From Halobacteriovoraceae bacterium (GTDB lineage: Bacteria; Bdellovibrionota; Bacteriovoracia; Bacteriovoracales; Bacteriovoracaceae): a stretch of 64,000 nucleotides of DNA. The notes under the pieces were generated by a model that ran no database searches, was not told the origin of the DNA, and worked only from the letters and a program-made list of their open reading frames with translations. Location: NCBI GenBank assembly GCA_002713145.1, contig PAVS01000020.1, positions 62,001 through 126,000 of the forward strand, in the 5' to 3' direction. A program made the translations under genes and the position numbers. This document shows, one piece after another, positions 59,834-64,000 of this stretch (the stretch's first letter is position 1; each line of letters starts with the position of its first letter).

Positions 59834-62800
59834 TTAAATATCGGTGTAATTTGGATTCATCCAATCTAGTTTCAAGAGCCTCTCACCATCATAATACCAA
59901 TCAGAGCGTCCATCAGCTGAGGCTTCAAAAGACTCAGCACTTCCATCACCTTCAGCAAGTTCAGCTGCGCTTACAGCTTCTATATCGTAGCCGTGGCTTG
60001 GAACTGTATCCGATCCTGAAGTATAAAAGGTAGCATTTGAGGTATTATTCCAAATGATGGCTAGATCACTGAAGTAATCATTACTATCAAAATCATAAGT
60101 ACCTATACTTCTGGCGAAATGTTTATAATTAGCAGGCACTCGCGCAGTTGAGGTGTCAACATAAACAGTATCAAAGGATAGACTACTATTACTATTCATA
60201 TCAAAGCCACCGACGAGTCCAGAGACATAACTTCCTCCAGTCGCATCAATCGCCAAACTTCCTGAATTCGTATTACTTTCATCAAAAACTACAAATGAGT
60301 TTCTAATTTCTACATAGTTCGACCCTACTGAGTTGCTATCTTTACCAATCATACCACCTACATAATCAAAGCCTCGTATAAACTTGGCAGTTACAGCAGA
60401 GTCTTGAATACTCAGCCTAACATCATTACTTGATACATTAGCCCCTACACAACCTGCAAAGCCACCTACCCCGATACCATTACTCACACCTATTCGACCA
60501 TCAAATCTTACTCTATCCATTCTCACAGAAGTAGCAACACGCCCAACAAGTCCTCCCACACAATCAGCAGTCCCCGCTGAAATTATAGCGTTTATAACAT
60601 GAGTAGATAACCTAACGTCTCCGTAATCACCCGTAGCTGAATCACGACCAGCTCTTCCAATAAATCCGCAATTACTTTCATTGCCACAATCAAGAATAAA
60701 ATCTCTGACTTTAAGAGGTTCATCTTCTGTACCAATGACAGCTCCTGAATCAATCACATTAAACACACCTCTTTTGGAAGCTGTCGCATTGACTCTCACA
60801 TTTAGGAGCCGGTAGCCATTAGAGAAAAGAGCCCCTTTAAATGGTTCTGAATCGGACCCAATGGCATTGATATTTGCATCAGAATCTCCAAAATCAAGAT
60901 GATTCGTTAACTCAAAACTTTTTGCCATAAGGAATGAATCAGCACTGATATTATTCCAATCAGTCGTGTTTGCAATTTCAAAAGGTTCAATATTATTTCC
61001 GGCTAGATACCCATCTGTATTATTAAAACGTCCAAATTTGGCCCATTGTTTTTCGAAGAGTGGTACACAAACTCCTCCATCCTCTACGAATGGAGCAAAA
61101 CTGAAAACTCCACAACTAGCATCTGTTGTAAATGTTGTTGCTGACTGATATTCAGAACCTCCAACGCAGGGGTTACCAAAGTTAGAATCAGAATGACCAC
61201 ATAAATTAGGTGTACCTAAGTCTGTACTTGAGTTTTCATATATTGAGCCAACAGCAATAGAGTCATATGTAAGATTACTTGTTAGTGCTGTTCCAATAGC
61301 GAGATTTCCAGCGATTAGACCACATTTCCCTGCAAAACAGTCAGCCCCAATAGTAGAGGACGAACCAACAGATGCATCAACTTTACTCCATCGAAAAAAA
61401 TCTAAGCCTCCAGAAGTTGTAAAACTAACTTCACCAGCTACTCCACCAGCAAAAGTGACTGACGAGTTTGACTCGACATTTGCATCTATCAAACTTTCAT
61501 GGACAACACTATTATTAGCATATCCATAAGCACCGCCTAAAAGTTGGCTTCCAAAAATTTTTGTCCAAGCAATAGATCTATAAATATCAGCGTCAATTCC
61601 TTTTCCTATAAGTCCGCCCCGATAAAAGCCATCATTACCATCTGCTCCAATATAACCTTGAGCAATCGAATTCGATATTGCTGGTTTTTCTCCGGCTAAG
61701 AGATCAATTTGAGACCATCCTACAGCTGTATCATAATAACCAACAAGGCCTCCATAATAATCACCATCGGCAGAAATATCATTAACAGCTTTGGTATTGC
61801 TTATAAATAGCTCTGCTCTATAGGGAGTTAGGTAATGCCCTACGACTCCTCCAACATTATTTATGGTCTCTGTGGGTGCTTGAAGATCTAAAAAAACAAC
61901 CGAACTATTGATATCAAAACTTAAATTTGATCCACTTTGTTCAAACTTTCCAACCATTCCACCTAAACTATCAAACGGTCCTGATCCAGTGGGGACGATT
62001 TTAGTACTTGCAAAACTGCTTTCAATTCTCGAATAAAAATTGGCCGGAGATGTTACTGAACCAACTACACCTCCAACTTCAGAGTGGGCATTTAATTCAA
62101 CATCTATATAGTTTCCTTCCACCGTAACACTATCTGAAGCTCCAATCAGTCCCCCCACATTATTAAGACCACTAATAGAAACTTTTCCTTCAACATCAAT
62201 CCCGGAAAAAATCACATCGATAAAATCAAAAGCGGGAATCTTAATTCTTCCTACGCTACTGTACTCAACTCGAACATTCCCATAACCGGTTTGGTCACTA
62301 ATTGATCCAACGAGCCCTCCTGTGAATGTATCAATAGAAGTTGAGTTACTCGCTACAGTGGCCATGGAATGAATATTTCTAAGCTCTGTTCTAGAATCAA
62401 TGTCATCATGAAATACCCGCCCAGCAAAGGCACCAACCTTATCACCAGGTGAAGCATTAACAGATAATTCATTGGTAGGAAGTAGATAAATTCCCCCAAA
62501 CTCAATATTATTCTTACCTGCGAAATTGTAAATTGAATTTGTGAATATACCGTATTCTGGAGATGCATGACCACTGGCATTGATATCGAAGTTATCTATA
62601 ATTAAATTTGAAATATAAATGCTATCATTACTATTACCTTCTATTCTATTGAATAAAGCTTTATTCCCATTTTTGACGGTTCTAAAATTTCCTCTTAGGT
62701 TTCCTGCAAAAATAGTTTGTGTATACGAATCAGCTCCAGTAGGATTAGTCACTTGGCTAAAATCCAAATCCCGTCCAATCTCAAAAGTATGGTTACTTGT

Positions 62801-63733
62801 TCCACTAGTACCAATATTAACAAACTGATTTGGGTGGCAAATAAGATGATAGTCTCCTGAGCTTGAGGTTGATGCAAAAGGGCTTGCTAGTTGCTGAGCT
62901 TGATTACATCTGTCAGCATGTAAATAAACATTGACGCTATTTCCAACATCAACGGCCGCTTGACCTAGATTATTGAGAGCATTGAAGCTCAGTCCTTTAT
63001 TAAAAAAATATGCTTTGGTGCTCCCCGTACAACCAGTCCCTGAATAAGCCGTCACATGTAGACTAATTCCAGAGTTAACCGGAAACTCAATCGAGCTCGT
63101 ATTGCCAGTATTACCAAGGCCGATACAACTACTTGCTCCAGCTTTGCCGAGAGTTCCTGAAGGAGTTTTTGTTCCCACTGCAATTTTAAAACTTTGATAA
63201 CCGCCAGCTCCAGCACCACCTCCATCGCCACCACCTTGACAATCAAAACTTGGGGCATCCTCGTTGGTGATAGATTCTCCCAGATCAAAGTGTTTTTTTA
63301 ACCCCATACAACTAAAGAGTTTAAGAGGTGCAATAGATGTTCCTGAAATTAATGACTGTGGATCCGTATACTCAAGGCATGTTGACTTGCTGGCATCAAA
63401 AGAGAGATCGATGTCATTTCCAGAGAGAACAAGCCCTTGTTTATGAGCACAAAATGGTTTTCCGGTATAAGGCTGAGTTCCATCATAACCTAGCACTCCA
63501 ATATTCCAAGTGCCGTTAGCAAGTTCTAATTCGAGGTCATTATCATTGGGTACCGATACTGAAAACGTATCCCCTTTATCATTCGAGCCAGTCACAAATA
63601 AACCACCAGGAAAACTGGTATTGGCCGTGATGGCTCCTATTGAAACTTTTAACTTCGATGTGCCTTGTGGACTTCCACAACTCAAAAGAAGCAGACAACT
63701 CAGAAGGGATAAATTGCTCAAAACTGTTTTCAT
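59834..63733 (-). CDS. Giant GLUG-repeat lipoprotein (1299 aa)
   Basis: The protein has a signal peptide with a lipobox ending at Cys19 (LLLLSC). An Ig-like or prealbumin-like segment follows (ANGTWNIGVLGYDG), then a Gly-rich linker. A long repetitive beta region has GLUG-type units such as GGLVGSISD, NVGGLIGAS, EVGGVVGSV, LGGMVGKF, NVGGVVGHY, YYGGLVGYY, RGGLIGKG and later CVGGLVGRV, YVGGMIGKD, YVSGLVGGF. GLUG repeats form extended parallel beta structures in surface adhesins and peptidase-linked proteins. No catalytic motif seen. GAGGT precedes the ATG. Probably a surface adhesin, by analogy. Confidence 0.78.
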   Translation of the reverse strand: MKTVLSNLSLLSCLLLLSCGSPQGTSKLKVSIGAITANTSFPGGLFVTGSNDKGDTFSVSVPNDNDLELELANGTWNIGVLGYDGTQPYTGKPFCAHKQGLVLSGNDIDLSFDASKSTCLEYTDPQSLISGTSIAPLKLFSCMGLKKHFDLGESITNEDAPSFDCQGGGDGGGAGAGGYQSFKIAVGTKTPSGTLGKAGASSCIGLGNTGNTSSIEFPVNSGISLHVTAYSGTGCTGSTKAYFFNKGLSFNALNNLGQAAVDVGNSVNVYLHADRCNQAQQLASPFASTSSSGDYHLICHPNQFVNIGTSGTSNHTFEIGRDLDFSQVTNPTGADSYTQTIFAGNLRGNFRTVKNGNKALFNRIEGNSNDSIYISNLIIDNFDINASGHASPEYGIFTNSIYNFAGKNNIEFGGIYLLPTNELSVNASPGDKVGAFAGRVFHDDIDSRTELRNIHSMATVASNSTSIDTFTGGLVGSISDQTGYGNVRVEYSSVGRIKIPAFDFIDVIFSGIDVEGKVSISGLNNVGGLIGASDSVTVEGNYIDVELNAHSEVGGVVGSVTSPANFYSRIESSFASTKIVPTGSGPFDSLGGMVGKFEQSGSNLSFDINSSVVFLDLQAPTETINNVGGVVGHYLTPYRAELFISNTKAVNDISADGDYYGGLVGYYDTAVGWSQIDLLAGEKPAISNSIAQGYIGADGNDGFYRGGLIGKGIDADIYRSIAWTKIFGSQLLGGAYGYANNSVVHESLIDANVESNSSVTFAGGVAGEVSFTTSGGLDFFRWSKVDASVGSSSTIGADCFAGKCGLIAGNLAIGTALTSNLTYDSIAVGSIYENSSTDLGTPNLCGHSDSNFGNPCVGGSEYQSATTFTTDASCGVFSFAPFVEDGGVCVPLFEKQWAKFGRFNNTDGYLAGNNIEPFEIANTTDWNNISADSFLMAKSFELTNHLDFGDSDANINAIGSDSEPFKGALFSNGYRLLNVRVNATASKRGVFNVIDSGAVIGTEDEPLKVRDFILDCGNESNCGFIGRAGRDSATGDYGDVRLSTHVINAIISAGTADCVGGLVGRVATSVRMDRVRFDGRIGVSNGIGVGGFAGCVGANVSSNDVRLSIQDSAVTAKFIRGFDYVGGMIGKDSNSVGSNYVEIRNSFVVFDESNTNSGSLAIDATGGSYVSGLVGGFDMNSNSSLSFDTVYVDTSTARVPANYKHFARSIGTYDFDSNDYFSDLAIIWNNTSNATFYTSGSDTVPSHGYDIEAVSAAELAEGDGSAESFEASADGRSDWYYDGERLLKLDWMNPNYTDI

Positions 63734-63903
63734 AGAAATTACCTCAACGTTTTATCGGTCAATTTTTCCAATAAATTAACAGTTTTATTATCTCCCAGGT
63801 ATTTACTGGAATAACTGTCTTTCCAACCTATCTAACTGATATTATTGGTTTTAATCGATGATATTGAGTCTTGAGAAAACTAAACACTATATATTTACCA
63901 AAG

Positions 63904-63915
63904 CTGTCATGACAG
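63904..63915. promoter_or_regulatory. 12-bp perfect palindrome upstream of the GLUG lipoprotein gene
   Basis: CTGTCATGACAG lies about 170 bp upstream of the ATG at 63733, in the 267-base stretch at the window end that has no gene. It could be an operator; nothing else recognisable lies in that stretch. Confidence 0.3.
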
Positions 63916-64000
63916 TTCTTCTTGGCAGATTTTGCTTAATTTTCTGAAGCGTACTAGACTTTTAAGTTCTTAAATTTATTATTAAAGAAACACTGATTTT

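Noticed and set aside
1-64000. CRISPR arrays, tRNA or rRNA genes
   Set aside because: I saw no regularly spaced direct repeats, no cloverleaf-like tRNA with TTCGA-type arms in intergenic gaps, and no rRNA-like sequence.

Overview
The window is AT-rich, densely packed bacterial DNA from a Gram-negative. Gram-negative character is shown by many lipobox lipoproteins, predicted outer-membrane barrels and an undecaprenyl-diphosphatase. The gene mix suggests the Bdellovibrionota, most likely a Bacteriovorax/Halobacteriovorax-type predator. The pointers are the large exported lipoproteins, exported nucleases and proteases, a DUF222-like HNH nuclease, tryptophan 2,3-dioxygenase and guanine deaminase. 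This assignment is inferred from gene families, not from a marker gene. I found no rRNA, tRNA, CRISPR array, insertion sequence or prophage, and no gene-free stretch over 300 bases.

Layout. 1-12.5 kb: the end of sdhB, a glycosidase-like gene, an operon (SprT-like/DUF2786, iron alcohol dehydrogenase, DUF423, lipoprotein), queE with a membrane protein, a four-gene operon ending in a truncated-globin-like gene, then an epimerase/DEAD-box helicase pair and an outer-membrane protein. 12.5-24.6 kb: HNH and exported SNase-like nucleases, tgt, serC, a matrixin protease operon, pepP, tryptophan dioxygenase, murD and a METTL25-like methyltransferase. 24.6-29 kb: a minus-strand metabolic operon mdh-speD-GCS2 ligase-AstE-like deacylase. 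29-42.6 kb: an XRE regulator, exonuclease III facing an exported relative, guanine deaminase, the NfeD/SPFH pair, small exported proteins, typA, a COG2509 flavoprotein, cinA and a receiver/cNMP-binding protein. 42.7-64 kb: cell-surface territory, with a 1736-aa Cys-rich lipoprotein, an FHA-RDD/uppP operon, an operon of a 1069-aa exported protein with an M36/M4-like lipoprotein protease and a PepSY-like membrane protein, then metG and a 1299-aa GLUG-repeat lipoprotein.

Most notable observations. (1) Several genes lack a Shine-Dalgarno sequence but carry a promoter -10 box 6-8 nt before the ATG, the geometry of leaderless mRNAs (9109-, 15153+, 17473+, 23371- murD, 33731+, 40102-). (2) metG starts directly after the U-tract of an upstream terminator, and its only SD candidate is the 3' arm of that hairpin; a similar layout occurs at 649-678. 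(3) Tgt has lost all three cysteines of the usual zinc site. (4) The lipoprotein metalloprotease lacks an obvious propeptide, while the next gene encodes a membrane-anchored PepSY-like domain, suggesting a propeptide or inhibitor supplied in trans. (5) Two very small membrane-protein genes (45 and 38 codons) are easily missed. No database or folding computation was run; family calls rest on motifs read by eye.
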